Assembly (NCBI GenBank): GCA_017624495.1
Contig: JAGAMY010000030.1
Span: forward strand, 1 to 38,864
Direction of reading: 5' to 3'
DNA: 38,864 bases
From: Lachnospiraceae bacterium
GTDB taxonomy: Bacteria; Bacillota; Clostridia; Lachnospirales; Lachnospiraceae
A model generated the notes under the pieces. It made no database searches. It was given only the letters and a program-made list of their open reading frames with translations, and was not told where the DNA came from. Positions 24,214 to 34,190 of this stretch are shown in pieces. Made by a program: the position numbers and the translations under genes. The first letter of the stretch is position 1. Every line of letters starts with the position of its first letter.

Positions 24214-27200
24214 ATGATAAAGTACAGTGTAAAAAAACCATTTACTGTCTTAGTGGCAGTAATCGTTGTCTTAGTAATCGGTTTTGTTTCGCTTACAGGG
24301 ATGAAAACGGATTTGCTTCCGGAAATGAGCATGCCGTACATGGTAGTCATTACTACATACCCGGGAGCCAGTCCTGAAAAGGTAGAAGAAAGTGTTACAA
24401 AGCCAATGGAAAGTACTTTAGGTACAGTAAACGGTGTGGAAAATGTCACCAGTACCAGTGCAGAGAACTACAGCATGGTTATGTTGGAGTTTGCTGAGGA
24501 TACGGATATGGATTCGGCGATGGTAAAGGTGTCATCTGCCATTAATCAGATAGAGTCTTATTTACCGGATACCTGTGGTACACCAAATGTTATGGAAATC
24601 AGCATGGATATGATGGCTACCATGTATGCCAGTGTCAGCTATGAAGACATGGATATCTATGAATTATCAGATTTTACCGAGGAAACGGTTGTTCCATATT
24701 TTGAGCGACAGGCAGGGGTAGCAAGCGTATCAGATATCGGTATCGTGGAAAAGACCATTGAAGTGCGCTTAAATCAGGAAAAGATTGATAAAATCAATGA
24801 TAAGGTATTAGTACTTACCAATGATAAATTAGCAGAAGCGCAGGAAGAACTTAACGATGCAGAAAATTCTTTAGCGGATGCAAAAGCGGAAATTAATAAG
24901 CAGGAAGACGAACTTTCCAATCAGCAGAGTACTACGACGGCAGAGCTTGCAGATGCGACTTTGCAGTTAAATCAGGCAATAGCCACAAGAACATCCTTTG
25001 AGTCCCAGCTTGCCAGTTTAAAAGCAAGTAAAGCGGCATTAGAGGGTGAGAAAAAGGCGTATAAAAAGAATAAAATTCAAGATACATATAACAGCTTAAA
25101 TGAAATGTTTGCACAGATGCAGGCAGCAGCAGCCGGTATGCAGGCGCAGCTTGGGGAATACAGTCCATTAGATGCTACGCAAATGCCGGTGGACATTAAG
25201 GATGCCATTGACAATCCTGACAAACTCAAATATTTCAAAACGGCTGTAGAAACTTTAGCTGCCATGCCGGATTCACAGTTAGATGGGGAAATGGTAAAGC
25301 AGACAAAGGATTTAGATAAAAAGACTTTAAAACAGTTGTATGAAATTGTAAATGTGCGTATTCCGCAGATTGATACAGAGCTTGCCAATTTAGAAATTGA
25401 AATAAAAGCGGCAGAAGAGGTGTTAAAACAGGTGGAAAGCCAGATGGCGACCATTGATGATGCTTATAAAAAGGCAGAAGAAGGCAAGATTGCAGCAGCA
25501 GCAGGCTTTGGTTCAGGAAGTGCCCAGCTTGCAGCAGCAAAAACTGCCATGGAAGAAGCACAGGAAGAATTGGAAAATGCCAATGAAACCTATCAGGATT
25601 CCGTGGAAGAGGCCAGAAAAAGCGCCAATATCGACCAGATGCTTACCTTAGAAGCTTTATCCGGTATGATTTACGCACAGAACTTTTCCATGCCGGCAGG
25701 GTATGTGGATGATGCAGAGGATAAGCAGTGGCTTTTAAAGGTTGGTGAAACCTATGAATCTGCGGATGAATTAAAGGCTATGGTGCTTTGTGAAATCGAT
25801 GATATCGGAGATGTCCGGTTAGAGGATGTGGCGGATATCACCGTTATTGATAATGCCGGAGAATCCTATGCAAGGGTAAATGGCAATCCGGGTGTCATTC
25901 TTTCCATTTTCAAGGGAAGTACAGCGGGTACAAGTGAAGTATCTGAAGCATGTATGGAAGCCATTGATGAATTACAGGAAAAATATCCGGGCTTAAATGT
26001 TACACCATTGGTGGACCAGGGACAGTATATTGCCATGCTCATTGAAAGTATTGTATCAAGTATGGTAATTGGTGCATTGCTGGCAATTATTATTCTTGCC
26101 ATATTCTTAATGGATGTACGTCCGACACTGGTAGTAGCCTTTAGTATCCCATTTAGTGCATTATTTGCTATTGTAATTATGTACTTTACAGATTTATCCA
26201 TTAATATGATGTCCTTATCTGCGCTATCCTTAGCAGTAGGTATGTTAGTGGATAACTCCATTGTTGTTATAGAAAATATTTATCGTCTGCGTTATCGTGG
26301 ATTAGAAGCACCAAGAGCAGCAGTTCAGGGTGCAAAACAGGTGGCAGGGGCAATTATTGCTTCTACACTGACGACCATTTGTGTATTTTTCCCAATGGTA
26401 TTTACTACAGGTATGGTAAGAGAACTTTTATTACCATTTGCTTTGACGATTGCCTTTGCACTGATTGCATCTTTAGTGGTTGCACTTACGGTAGTACCAA
26501 CTATGGGTGCTGCCATGTTAAAAAATGCAAAGCCAAAACAGCATAAGATATTTGATAAAATACAAAGTGTATATGGCGTTATTTTAAACTTCTGCTTAAA
26601 AGTAAAAATTGTACCACTGGGTATCTCCGTTGCACTTTTAGTATTCTGTATTGTGCAGGTTATGCAGATGGGAATTGTGCTGATTCCTGACATGGGAAGT
26701 GAACAAATTTCCGTAACCATCACCATACCGGAAGAGGATGATAAGGATACGGCATATCAAAAAGCAGATGATGTTATGCAGGCTATTATGGAAGTAGAAG
26801 GCGTAGACTATGTTGGCGCTATGGATGAAAGTGCTTCAGCCGGTTTATTAGGTGGCATGGGGGCGTCTTCCACAGAAAATTATGGAAGCTTTTCCTATTT
26901 TGTTATTCCGGATGAAAATTATAGTGACAAGGCACAGGTAGAAACCATCTGCTCCACGATTGAAGAAAATACAAAAGAGATAGAGTGTGAAGTGGCTGTA
27001 AGTAATTCTATGATGGGTGAAATGGACGAAATGCTTGGCAGTGGTTTACAGTTAAATATTACCGGACAGGATTTAGATACGCTAAAGACCATCAGTGAAG
27101 AAATTATAGGTATGTTAGAAAAGGTAGAGGGATTTACCAATATTACCAATGGACAGGAAGAAGCGGATGAAGAAATTCATTTAAATATTGATAAAGACGA

Positions 27201-28206
27201 ATCCATGCGCTTAGGTCTTACCGGAGCACAGATTTATGGTGAAATTTCTGACCGACTGACAACGGATAAAACAGCCGTAACCATGACCGTAGATGGCACG
27301 GATATGGATGTTAAGATTATTAATGAAACCAATCCGTTGACGAAAGAAAATCTTATGGATATGGAATTTGAAACTCAGACACAGGATGAAGATGGAAAAA
27401 TGGTTACAGAAAGCCATAAATTAAGTGAGTTTGCCAGATTAGATTATGGTGAAAGTGTAGCTTCTATCAGCCGTGACAATGGTAACCGTATTATGAGTGT
27501 GACCGCAGAAACCAAAGAGGGATATAATACCACACTCTTATCCCGTGAAGTGGAAGAACTGCTTGCAGATTATGAATTGCCGGATGGCTATACAGTGGAA
27601 TTTGGCGGTGAAACATCCAATACAACGGACATGATAGAACAGATGGGAAAATTACTTCTGTTGGGCGGATTATTGATTTATCTAGTTATGGTAGCTCAGT
27701 TCCAGAGTCTGTTATCACCGTTTATCGTTATCTTTACCGTGCCATTGGCATTTACCGGAGGTCTGCTTGCCATGATGGCAACAGGAGAGCCAATGTCTTT
27801 AATTACTTTAATGGGATTTGCGGTATTGATGGGTACAGTTGTAAATAACGGTATCGTATTCGTAGATTATACCAATCAGCTTCGTATTGGCGGTATGACA
27901 AGACATGATGCGTTGATTGCCACAGGAAAGACCCGTATGCGTCCGATTTTAATGACAGCGTTTACGACAATTTTAGCAATGCTTGCCATGATTTTCAGTA
28001 CGGATACAGCCAGTGAAATGGGCAGAGGTATGGCAATTGTTGTTGCCGGAGGACTTGCGTATGCCACATTAATGACGATGTTTGTTGTGCCGGTTATGTA
28101 TGACATTTTGTATCGTAAAGAAGTAAAAGTCGTGGATGTCGGCGACGATTCCATGGATGATGCACCGGATGATGCGGCAGAATTTATTGAACAGATGAAT
28201 AATTAA
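24214..28206 (+). CDS. RND (HAE1/SwrC-like) exporter with a coiled-coil insertion
   Basis: A 1330-residue proton-driven exporter of the AcrB/SwrC superfamily. TM1 is at about residues 8-29 and is followed by LPEMSMPYMVVITTYPGASP, typical of the porter domain. The TM4 motif is GMLVDNSIVVIEN with Asp680; the second-half signature PLAFTGGLLAMM...GTVVNNGIVFVDY is present. The family is normally about 1030-1070 residues. The surplus is a helical, Ala/Glu/Lys-rich insertion at about residues 199-471 in the first porter region (KLAEAQEELNDAENSLADAK and similar). No membrane-fusion adaptor or outer-membrane channel gene is nearby, as expected in a Gram-positive. The insertion could act as a built-in periplasm-like stalk. 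Substrate unknown. A terminator follows. Confidence 0.92.
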   Translation: MIKYSVKKPFTVLVAVIVVLVIGFVSLTGMKTDLLPEMSMPYMVVITTYPGASPEKVEESVTKPMESTLGTVNGVENVTSTSAENYSMVMLEFAEDTDMDSAMVKVSSAINQIESYLPDTCGTPNVMEISMDMMATMYASVSYEDMDIYELSDFTEETVVPYFERQAGVASVSDIGIVEKTIEVRLNQEKIDKINDKVLVLTNDKLAEAQEELNDAENSLADAKAEINKQEDELSNQQSTTTAELADATLQLNQAIATRTSFESQLASLKASKAALEGEKKAYKKNKIQDTYNSLNEMFAQMQAAAAGMQAQLGEYSPLDATQMPVDIKDAIDNPDKLKYFKTAVETLAAMPDSQLDGEMVKQTKDLDKKTLKQLYEIVNVRIPQIDTELANLEIEIKAAEEVLKQVESQMATIDDAYKKAEEGKIAAAAGFGSGSAQLAAAKTAMEEAQEELENANETYQDSVEEARKSANIDQMLTLEALSGMIYAQNFSMPAGYVDDAEDKQWLLKVGETYESADELKAMVLCEIDDIGDVRLEDVADITVIDNAGESYARVNGNPGVILSIFKGSTAGTSEVSEACMEAIDELQEKYPGLNVTPLVDQGQYIAMLIESIVSSMVIGALLAIIILAIFLMDVRPTLVVAFSIPFSALFAIVIMYFTDLSINMMSLSALSLAVGMLVDNSIVVIENIYRLRYRGLEAPRAAVQGAKQVAGAIIASTLTTICVFFPMVFTTGMVRELLLPFALTIAFALIASLVVALTVVPTMGAAMLKNAKPKQHKIFDKIQSVYGVILNFCLKVKIVPLGISVALLVFCIVQVMQMGIVLIPDMGSEQISVTITIPEEDDKDTAYQKADDVMQAIMEVEGVDYVGAMDESASAGLLGGMGASSTENYGSFSYFVIPDENYSDKAQVETICSTIEENTKEIECEVAVSNSMMGEMDEMLGSGLQLNITGQDLDTLKTISEEIIGMLEKVEGFTNITNGQEEADEEIHLNIDKDESMRLGLTGAQIYGEISDRLTTDKTAVTMTVDGTDMDVKIINETNPLTKENLMDMEFETQTQDEDGKMVTESHKLSEFARLDYGESVASISRDNGNRIMSVTAETKEGYNTTLLSREVEELLADYELPDGYTVEFGGETSNTTDMIEQMGKLLLLGGLLIYLVMVAQFQSLLSPFIVIFTVPLAFTGGLLAMMATGEPMSLITLMGFAVLMGTVVNNGIVFVDYTNQLRIGGMTRHDALIATGKTRMRPILMTAFTTILAMLAMIFSTDTASEMGRGMAIVVAGGLAYATLMTMFVVPVMYDILYRKEVKVVDVGDDSMDDAPDDAAEFIEQMNN

Positions 28207-28216
28207 TATAAAACAT

Positions 28217-28257
28217 GAGGATATTGTTTCATAAAGGAGACAGTATCCTCTTTTTTT
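28217..28257 (+). terminator. Intrinsic terminator after the exporter gene
   Basis: GAGGATATTGTTTC pairs with GAGACAGTATCCTC (one mismatch region) around ATAAAG, followed by seven T residues. Confidence 0.9.
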
Positions 28258-28380
28258 GTGGTTAAAAATTTTGGCTAAAAAAATTAAGTAAAACTAAACA
28301 AAAAACAGACGCTAAACATGCAAAAATAAAAGTAAAAACTAGGAAAAATTCCGAAAAAATTAGAAAAAATAAATTAATAA

Positions 28381-28409
28381 TTGACTAAAAGCAAGTTAAA
28401 ATGTAAAGT
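28381..28409 (+). promoter_or_regulatory. Promoter of the GH26 gene
   Basis: TTGACT at 28381-28386, a 17-base spacer, and TAAAGT at 28404-28409. The surrounding 28258-28463 gap is extremely A-rich, which may act as an UP element. AGGAGG at 28450-28455 is the ribosome site. Confidence 0.6.
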
Positions 28410-28463
28410 AAACACATGCTAAAAGAGAATAAAAAACAATTAATTTATTAGGAGGAAAAATAG

Positions 28464-31400
28464 GTGAAAAACAAAACTTTAGCTAAAAAACTAACTGCTT
28501 GGGGACTGATGACCGCAATGACAGTTTCTGCGTGTTATGTGCCGGATGTGGACATGACAGTGCATGCAGAAGATTTGGAAAATGTATTTTACAGTAATGC
28601 AGAAAAGAAGACACAGGAAGAAATCGCATTTATCACAGAGGATTGGGATGAAAAGATTGTATTTTCCTATGACGAAGGTGTGCAGGATGTAAAAACAACT
28701 GCAAATTTTAAAGTGACGGCAGATGTTTATCTGGATAAAACAGCGTATGATTCACTTGCGGCAGATGCGGATGATACAGAAGGGGAAGAGGATTACCTGA
28801 AAATCCAGAGTGTTGTAAAAATTAATGATAATGACTGGACATGGACCCAGAGCGAAGATATTAAATATATGACACAAAGCAGCTTTGTACAGGTGGATGA
28901 TACGGAAGAATATAAAAGCTCCATCGAAATTACATACAGTGATGTCAGTGTGGATACTTTAAAAGGCGTATATTTTGTTATGGTGGGAAGTGAATTTATG
29001 GGAAGTGTATCCTATGCAAATGTTACCATAAGTGAAGTAGCTTCTGCGAATCAGGAACTGGAGAAAAAAGAGCCAACCACTGTAGATGATTTTGAAAATG
29101 AAGAAGCAGTTACATGGGTAGAAGATGCCGGTTATGCTTATGAAGGTGGTGTTTCCATTGCCAAAGAAAATATAAATGGCAGTCAGCAGATGAAAGTAAC
29201 GCTTGATTATACCGGAGAAGCAGAAAATACATGGAGTGAAGCGAAAATAAAGAAATTTTTTGCAGAAGGCATAGATATTTCAGCTTACAATCGACTGACC
29301 TATGAATTGACATATCCAAAAGCCTGTGCAGGAAATTTCAAAGCAAAAGTATATGCGAAAAACCAGACAGAAGATGTAGATACAGAATTGATAAATAAGT
29401 ATACCGGTATTTTAGAAACGGAAGATATCGGCAATGATTTGGTGAAATCTGTGGTGGAAGTTAGTTTTTCTCCAAATGAAAAATCTGTCACAGAACTTAC
29501 ATTAAGTATTATCGGTGTGAATACAGAATTTAAAGGGGATATATACATGGATAACATTGTTTTTTCACAGTATGATGCCTCTGCGGATTATGTAGAGATT
29601 ACAGAAGTGGTAAAAGAGGCTGCCAGCGCAGATGTCAGCCACATGCCGGATACAGTTGCATTAGCAGATGGTAAGGCGACAAAAGAAGCAGTTGCACTAT
29701 ATGCTTATTTAGAAGGGCTTACAGCTTCTAATCAGGTAGTGTTTGGACATCAGAATGATACGCATAAGCATGTGGGGACAAATGATGGTGTATACTCCGA
29801 TACAAAGGATGTCACAGGAAGTATCAGTGGTGTAGTAGGTATCGATTCCTTAGCACTTACCGGTACAGAGCTTGGCATTGATACGGTAGATGCAGCTATT
29901 GCAGAAGCGGTAAACATCAGCAAAAATGCAGCGGCTGAGGGAGCAATCATTACCTTATCCACCCATATGCCAAATATGAGTGATGAAAAAATCGTAGCCA
30001 CACCGGATGGCACAAGAAAATATAATTTTTCTGCATGTGATTTTGCAGAATCTAAAAATCTGGCAAATAACTGTGCAAAAGAAGTATTACCGGGTGGTGC
30101 ATATCATGCACAGTTTACCTGTTATTTAGATATTATTGCAGATTATGCTTTAGCATTACAGGAAGAAAATATACCGGTGATGTTCCGTCCATATCATGAA
30201 AATACTGGCGGATGGTTCTGGTGGGGAGCTGCCACAACAGATGTGGAAACCTATAATGCATTATGGCGTTACACCGTAGATTATCTGACAAATGAAAGAA
30301 ATGTGCACAATCTTTTATATATCTATTCACCAAACGGACCATTGACTTCAACGGAAGAATATGCAAAACGTTATCCGGGAAATGATTATGTAGATATTGT
30401 GGCTTTTGATTATTACAATGATTATAATACCTATCCGGCAGAATGGTCAGAGGATTTCATGACAAGCCTGAATACAACCTGTGAAGTGGTAAAAGACTTT
30501 GCGGCAGAAAATCATAAAGTGGCGGCTATTGGTGAAACAGGTGTCCGTGTGATGAAAAAAGATGGCTCGGACAATGAAGGTATTTTGGTAAAAGATAATC
30601 CAATCAAGAACCAGAACTGGTACAGCAGAGTACAGGCAATTGCCAAAGCGCAGGATATGTCCTATTTCTTACTATGGGCAAACTTTAGCGAAACAAACTT
30701 CTATGTTCCTTACAAGGTAGAGGATAAAGGACATGAACTGATTAATGAATTTATTGCTTTTTACAATGAAGATTCCTCTATATTTGCCAATGGAACAAAC
30801 TTTTATAATGAAGCTGTGACGGCAGAGGTAACCAATACAAAGGAAAGCAGACCATCCGGTTATTTCACAAATGTATTTTCCAAAGATGTAATCAAAGAAA
30901 ATACAATGATTTCTGCAAACGTAAAAAATGCGCAGAATGTAGAGTTTATCCTTGCAAATGGTGAAGTGACACAGACACTTAAAACGCAGGAAAAAGAAGG
31001 TACATATACAGCCACTGTTACAGCAGAGGATTTGACAAAAGTTGGTTTGACAGATATAGGAACAATAAGCCTTGCAGCTGACGGAGAAACATTAGTTACG
31101 CTGACATTTATAAGTTTTGGTAAAGACAAAGATATTTTACCGGAAAATATGGTAGAAAACTTTGAATTATACTATGGCGATAATGATTATTTAAGTGGTA
31201 CATTCAGTGAAAATTCTGCTGCAAATTGTACATCTTCCTTTGTCTTAGATAGTGAAAATAAAGCCTCCGGTTCTTATGGTGGTGCATTTAACTACCAGTT
31301 AAAAACCAGTGGCGCAGAGGTCTGGACAGGTCGGATGAAAGGCTTAGAAGCAACCGATTACAGCAAATACAACGCATTAAGCATGTGGGTAAAACCGGAT

Positions 31401-32327
31401 GGTAAAGGACAAAAGCTTGTTATCCAGTTAGTATCCGGTGGAGAAGATTTTGAAGTATTTTTAACAGACTTTGTGAAAACAACAGAGGCAAAATATATTA
31501 CCATTCCATTTGAAGCATTAAAGGGCAAACAGAATGGAAAATTCAATTCGGCAGACATTACGAAATTTGCGGTTTGGTGTAACAGTATACCGGCAAATGG
31601 CGAAACAGATATCGCATCTGCCATTGTATTTGATGATATTTTTTTTGTAAATGTGGATACTTCTGCTTTGCAGGTAGAAAATGGTTATGCCATTACCGAT
31701 ACTCCGGTTGGAAGCGAAAAGAATGAGCAGGATAAAGAAGATAAGGAAGAGATAGAAAAAACGGAAGAAGAAAAAACAGAAGATGTAAAAACAGAAGATG
31801 TAAAACAGGAAGAAACAAAAGCTGTATCCTATAACATTACTTATGTATTAAATCAGGGTACAAATCATAAGGATAATCCTGCTGTTTATACGAAGGAAAC
31901 GGTAACTTTAAAAAATCCGGGTCGAAGAGGATATGCATTTGAAGGCTGGTATACAGATGCCGCATTTACCAGTCAGGTAACGCAGATTGAGCCGAGTATG
32001 GCAAAGGATATTACCCTGTATGCAAAGTGGAGTAAGATTACTGTAAAAAAAGCAAAATTGCAGACAGTAAAAAATACAAAGAAAAAAGCCATGCAGGTAA
32101 AAATCAAAAAAGTTTCCAAAGCAGATGGTTATGAAATTGTATATTCCACAAATAAAAAATTCAAAAAGAGCAAAAAAGTAACAACAGCTAAAACGAAAAC
32201 ACTTGTGAAAAAGCTGAAAAAAGGCAAAACCTATTATGTAAAAGTGCGTGCTTACCAGAAGGACTCTGTAAATAAAAAGGTTTATGGTAAGTATAGTAAA
32301 TGCAAACAGGTGAAAATTAGAAAATAG
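28464..32327 (+). CDS. Secreted multimodular GH26 beta-mannanase
   Basis: A 1287-residue exported glycoside hydrolase starting at GTG, eight bases after AGGAGG. A signal peptide covers about residues 1-36. The catalytic GH26 domain is at about 395-770: FGHQNDTHKHVG, then the acid/base Glu579 in RPYHENTGGWFWWG, FDYYNDY, and the nucleophile Glu691 in AIGETGVR. Family members hydrolyse beta-1,4-mannan. Two jelly-roll carbohydrate-binding modules flank it, at about 205-370 (CBM27-like) and 892-1065. A Lys/Glu linker follows, then a Listeria-Bacteroides/InlB-type repeat (about 1122-1190, GYAFEGWYTDAAFTSQV) and a basic fibronectin-III-like domain at the C-terminus. There is no LPXTG; the basic end may bind the wall. 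It is transcribed alone, between two terminators. Confidence 0.93.
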   Translation: MKNKTLAKKLTAWGLMTAMTVSACYVPDVDMTVHAEDLENVFYSNAEKKTQEEIAFITEDWDEKIVFSYDEGVQDVKTTANFKVTADVYLDKTAYDSLAADADDTEGEEDYLKIQSVVKINDNDWTWTQSEDIKYMTQSSFVQVDDTEEYKSSIEITYSDVSVDTLKGVYFVMVGSEFMGSVSYANVTISEVASANQELEKKEPTTVDDFENEEAVTWVEDAGYAYEGGVSIAKENINGSQQMKVTLDYTGEAENTWSEAKIKKFFAEGIDISAYNRLTYELTYPKACAGNFKAKVYAKNQTEDVDTELINKYTGILETEDIGNDLVKSVVEVSFSPNEKSVTELTLSIIGVNTEFKGDIYMDNIVFSQYDASADYVEITEVVKEAASADVSHMPDTVALADGKATKEAVALYAYLEGLTASNQVVFGHQNDTHKHVGTNDGVYSDTKDVTGSISGVVGIDSLALTGTELGIDTVDAAIAEAVNISKNAAAEGAIITLSTHMPNMSDEKIVATPDGTRKYNFSACDFAESKNLANNCAKEVLPGGAYHAQFTCYLDIIADYALALQEENIPVMFRPYHENTGGWFWWGAATTDVETYNALWRYTVDYLTNERNVHNLLYIYSPNGPLTSTEEYAKRYPGNDYVDIVAFDYYNDYNTYPAEWSEDFMTSLNTTCEVVKDFAAENHKVAAIGETGVRVMKKDGSDNEGILVKDNPIKNQNWYSRVQAIAKAQDMSYFLLWANFSETNFYVPYKVEDKGHELINEFIAFYNEDSSIFANGTNFYNEAVTAEVTNTKESRPSGYFTNVFSKDVIKENTMISANVKNAQNVEFILANGEVTQTLKTQEKEGTYTATVTAEDLTKVGLTDIGTISLAADGETLVTLTFISFGKDKDILPENMVENFELYYGDNDYLSGTFSENSAANCTSSFVLDSENKASGSYGGAFNYQLKTSGAEVWTGRMKGLEATDYSKYNALSMWVKPDGKGQKLVIQLVSGGEDFEVFLTDFVKTTEAKYITIPFEALKGKQNGKFNSADITKFAVWCNSIPANGETDIASAIVFDDIFFVNVDTSALQVENGYAITDTPVGSEKNEQDKEDKEEIEKTEEEKTEDVKTEDVKQEETKAVSYNITYVLNQGTNHKDNPAVYTKETVTLKNPGRRGYAFEGWYTDAAFTSQVTQIEPSMAKDITLYAKWSKITVKKAKLQTVKNTKKKAMQVKIKKVSKADGYEIVYSTNKKFKKSKKVTTAKTKTLVKKLKKGKTYYVKVRAYQKDSVNKKVYGKYSKCKQVKIRK

Positions 32328-32342
32328 CTGAAAAATAGTAAA

Positions 32343-32384
32343 AAAATACAGTACTTTCACCATTGAGAAGTACTGTATTTTTTT
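32343..32384. terminator. Bidirectional terminator between the GH26 gene and the SulP gene
   Basis: AAATACAGTACTT pairs perfectly with AAGTACTGTATTT around a 10-base loop, flanked by an A-run on the left and a T-run on the right. It serves both converging genes. Confidence 0.92.
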
Positions 32385-32389
32385 CATAA

Positions 32390-34036
32390 TTATTTAGAAA
32401 TCTCCTCTGCATATTCAATAGCATCTACAATATTGCTGCGGAAATTCTTTTCTCCAATCCGTTCAAAGAAACCATCCTTTTTCATAACAGACAAAGGCTG
32501 TTCATTGACATGAGAGAACACTAAGGAAATACCTTTACGTTTGGCTCTGTCTGCTAAGCTGTGTAAAGAGCGCATTGCGCTGGCATCAATGGAAGGAACG
32601 CTTCGCATACGGATAATGATAACCTTTGTATATTTTTTGGAATCAATGGAAGCTAACTGGTCAGCAGCCGCAAAAAACATAGGACCGCTGATTTCGAATA
32701 CACGGATATGCTTGGAAATAGCCAGCATTTTTTCAGCCTCTCCATCTGTAACATCCGGTTCTTCAATATATTTCCAGCCGGAAACATCTGTTACGTCTGC
32801 CATACGTTTCATAAATAATAAAGCAGATAATACGACACCCACTTCAATAGCTACTACAAGGTCAAAAATAACAGTTAAGAAAAAGGTCAATACTAATACA
32901 ATGGAATCACTTTTTGGTGCAGTTTTTACCAGACCAAAGAATGCTTTCCAGTCACACATATTCCATGCGACAACAATCAGTACAGCACCAAGGGTAGTCA
33001 TTGGAATCAGTGCTGCTAACGGCATTAAAACCAGAAGAATAATCAGTAAAGTAATACTATGTACCATACCGGCAATTGGTGTACGACCGCCATTTTTAAC
33101 ATTGGCTGCGGTACGGGCAATTGCACCGGTGGCAGGAATACCACCGAAAAGACCGGAAAAAATATTTCCAATACCCTGACCGATTAATTCTGCATTGGAA
33201 TTATGCTTGTCATTAATCATACCATCCGATACTACGCAGGATAATAGGGATTCAATACCTGCAAGAATGGCAATGGTAAATGCCGGAGAAATCAGCTTAG
33301 AAATCATGTCAAAACTTAATTCCGGAATACTTAAAGCAGGAAGAGAGGAGGAAAGTTCTCCATACACACTACCGATGGTATTTACCGGAAGGTTTGTAAA
33401 TTTTACAATTAAAGTGGTTACAATAATGGCAATTAAAGAACCCGGAAGTTTGTCGGTTACTTTTGGCCAGAAAACCAAAATCGCAATAGCTAAAAGACCA
33501 ATGCCTAAAGCATAAGGATTTATGGTTGTAATATGTTTCGCATAAGCGATTACCTTTTCAATAAATTCGGAGGGTACAGCACCCATGTCAAGACCAAGAA
33601 AATCCTTAAACTGGCCGACTAAAAGGCTGACACCGATACCACAGGTAAAACCTGTAGTGATTGTATATGGGATATACTTAATCAAAGAGCCAAAACGGCA
33701 GATACCCATAATGATAAGGAAAATTCCGGCAAGAATTGTAGCAACAATCAGTCCGCTTGTTCCATGCTCTGTTACAATACCATAAATAATAACAACAAAA
33801 GCCGCCGTTGGTCCGCCAATCTGTACACGGCTTCCACCAAAAAAGGAAATGAAAAAGCCGGCAATGATTGCGGTATAAAGACCTGCTTCCGGTCCGACAC
33901 CGGAGGCAATTGCTAAAGCAATGGATAGTGGCAATGCAATAATGGCTACAATAATACCTGAAATAATGTCTTTGATAAGCTGTTCTTTGGAATATCCTTT
34001 GATGACCTCAAACAGCTTAGGTTGTAATGATTCCAT
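32390..34036 (-). CDS. SulP/SLC26-family anion transporter with STAS domain
   Basis: A 548-residue membrane transporter. About residues 1-410 hold the multi-helix SulP core, including IIALPLSIALAIASGVGPEAG and the conserved FGGSRVQIGGPTAAFV. The cytoplasmic STAS domain is at about 440-548, with the SIDASAMRSL signature in the region that is phosphorylated in anti-sigma antagonist relatives. SulP proteins move sulfate, bicarbonate or dicarboxylates; the E. coli relative DauA carries succinate. The substrate here is not determined. AGGAGGAG lies before the ATG. A hairpin sits in the presumed 5' leader. The gene is not grouped with sulfate-assimilation genes. Confidence 0.93.
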   Translation of the reverse strand: MESLQPKLFEVIKGYSKEQLIKDIISGIIVAIIALPLSIALAIASGVGPEAGLYTAIIAGFFISFFGGSRVQIGGPTAAFVVIIYGIVTEHGTSGLIVATILAGIFLIIMGICRFGSLIKYIPYTITTGFTCGIGVSLLVGQFKDFLGLDMGAVPSEFIEKVIAYAKHITTINPYALGIGLLAIAILVFWPKVTDKLPGSLIAIIVTTLIVKFTNLPVNTIGSVYGELSSSLPALSIPELSFDMISKLISPAFTIAILAGIESLLSCVVSDGMINDKHNSNAELIGQGIGNIFSGLFGGIPATGAIARTAANVKNGGRTPIAGMVHSITLLIILLVLMPLAALIPMTTLGAVLIVVAWNMCDWKAFFGLVKTAPKSDSIVLVLTFFLTVIFDLVVAIEVGVVLSALLFMKRMADVTDVSGWKYIEEPDVTDGEAEKMLAISKHIRVFEISGPMFFAAADQLASIDSKKYTKVIIIRMRSVPSIDASAMRSLHSLADRAKRKGISLVFSHVNEQPLSVMKKDGFFERIGEKNFRSNIVDAIEYAEEISK

Positions 34037-34063
34037 AAAAATCTCCTCCTGTAAAATAGGTCA

Positions 34064-34089
34064 GCGGCTGTCGTATTTCGCACAGCCGC
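34064..34089 (-). other. GC-rich hairpin upstream of the SulP gene
   Basis: GCGGCTGT (34064-34071) pairs with ACAGCCGC (34082-34089). It stands out in AT-rich DNA, 28 bases before the start codon. No U-run follows on the minus strand, so it is more likely a leader structure or protein-binding site than a terminator. Confidence 0.5.
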
Positions 34090-34162
34090 ATGGTTATAGT
34101 ATAAATTTTCTCACAAGGATTGATTGTAGCACTGTAAACGTTAGGAAACAAGAATAAATTGT

Positions 34163-34190
34163 AAAAAAACCGCAAAATTTATCCTTTTAC
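34163..34190 (-). terminator. Weak terminator at the end of the DUF3892 gene
   Basis: On the minus strand GTAAAA (overlapping the stop codon) pairs with TTTTGC and is followed by GG and seven T residues. The stem is short. Confidence 0.4.

Noticed and set aside
32541-33179. 212-codon open frame on the plus strand opposite the SulP gene
   Set aside because: The SulP frame on the other strand is a full-length, well-conserved transporter; this frame is its antisense shadow.
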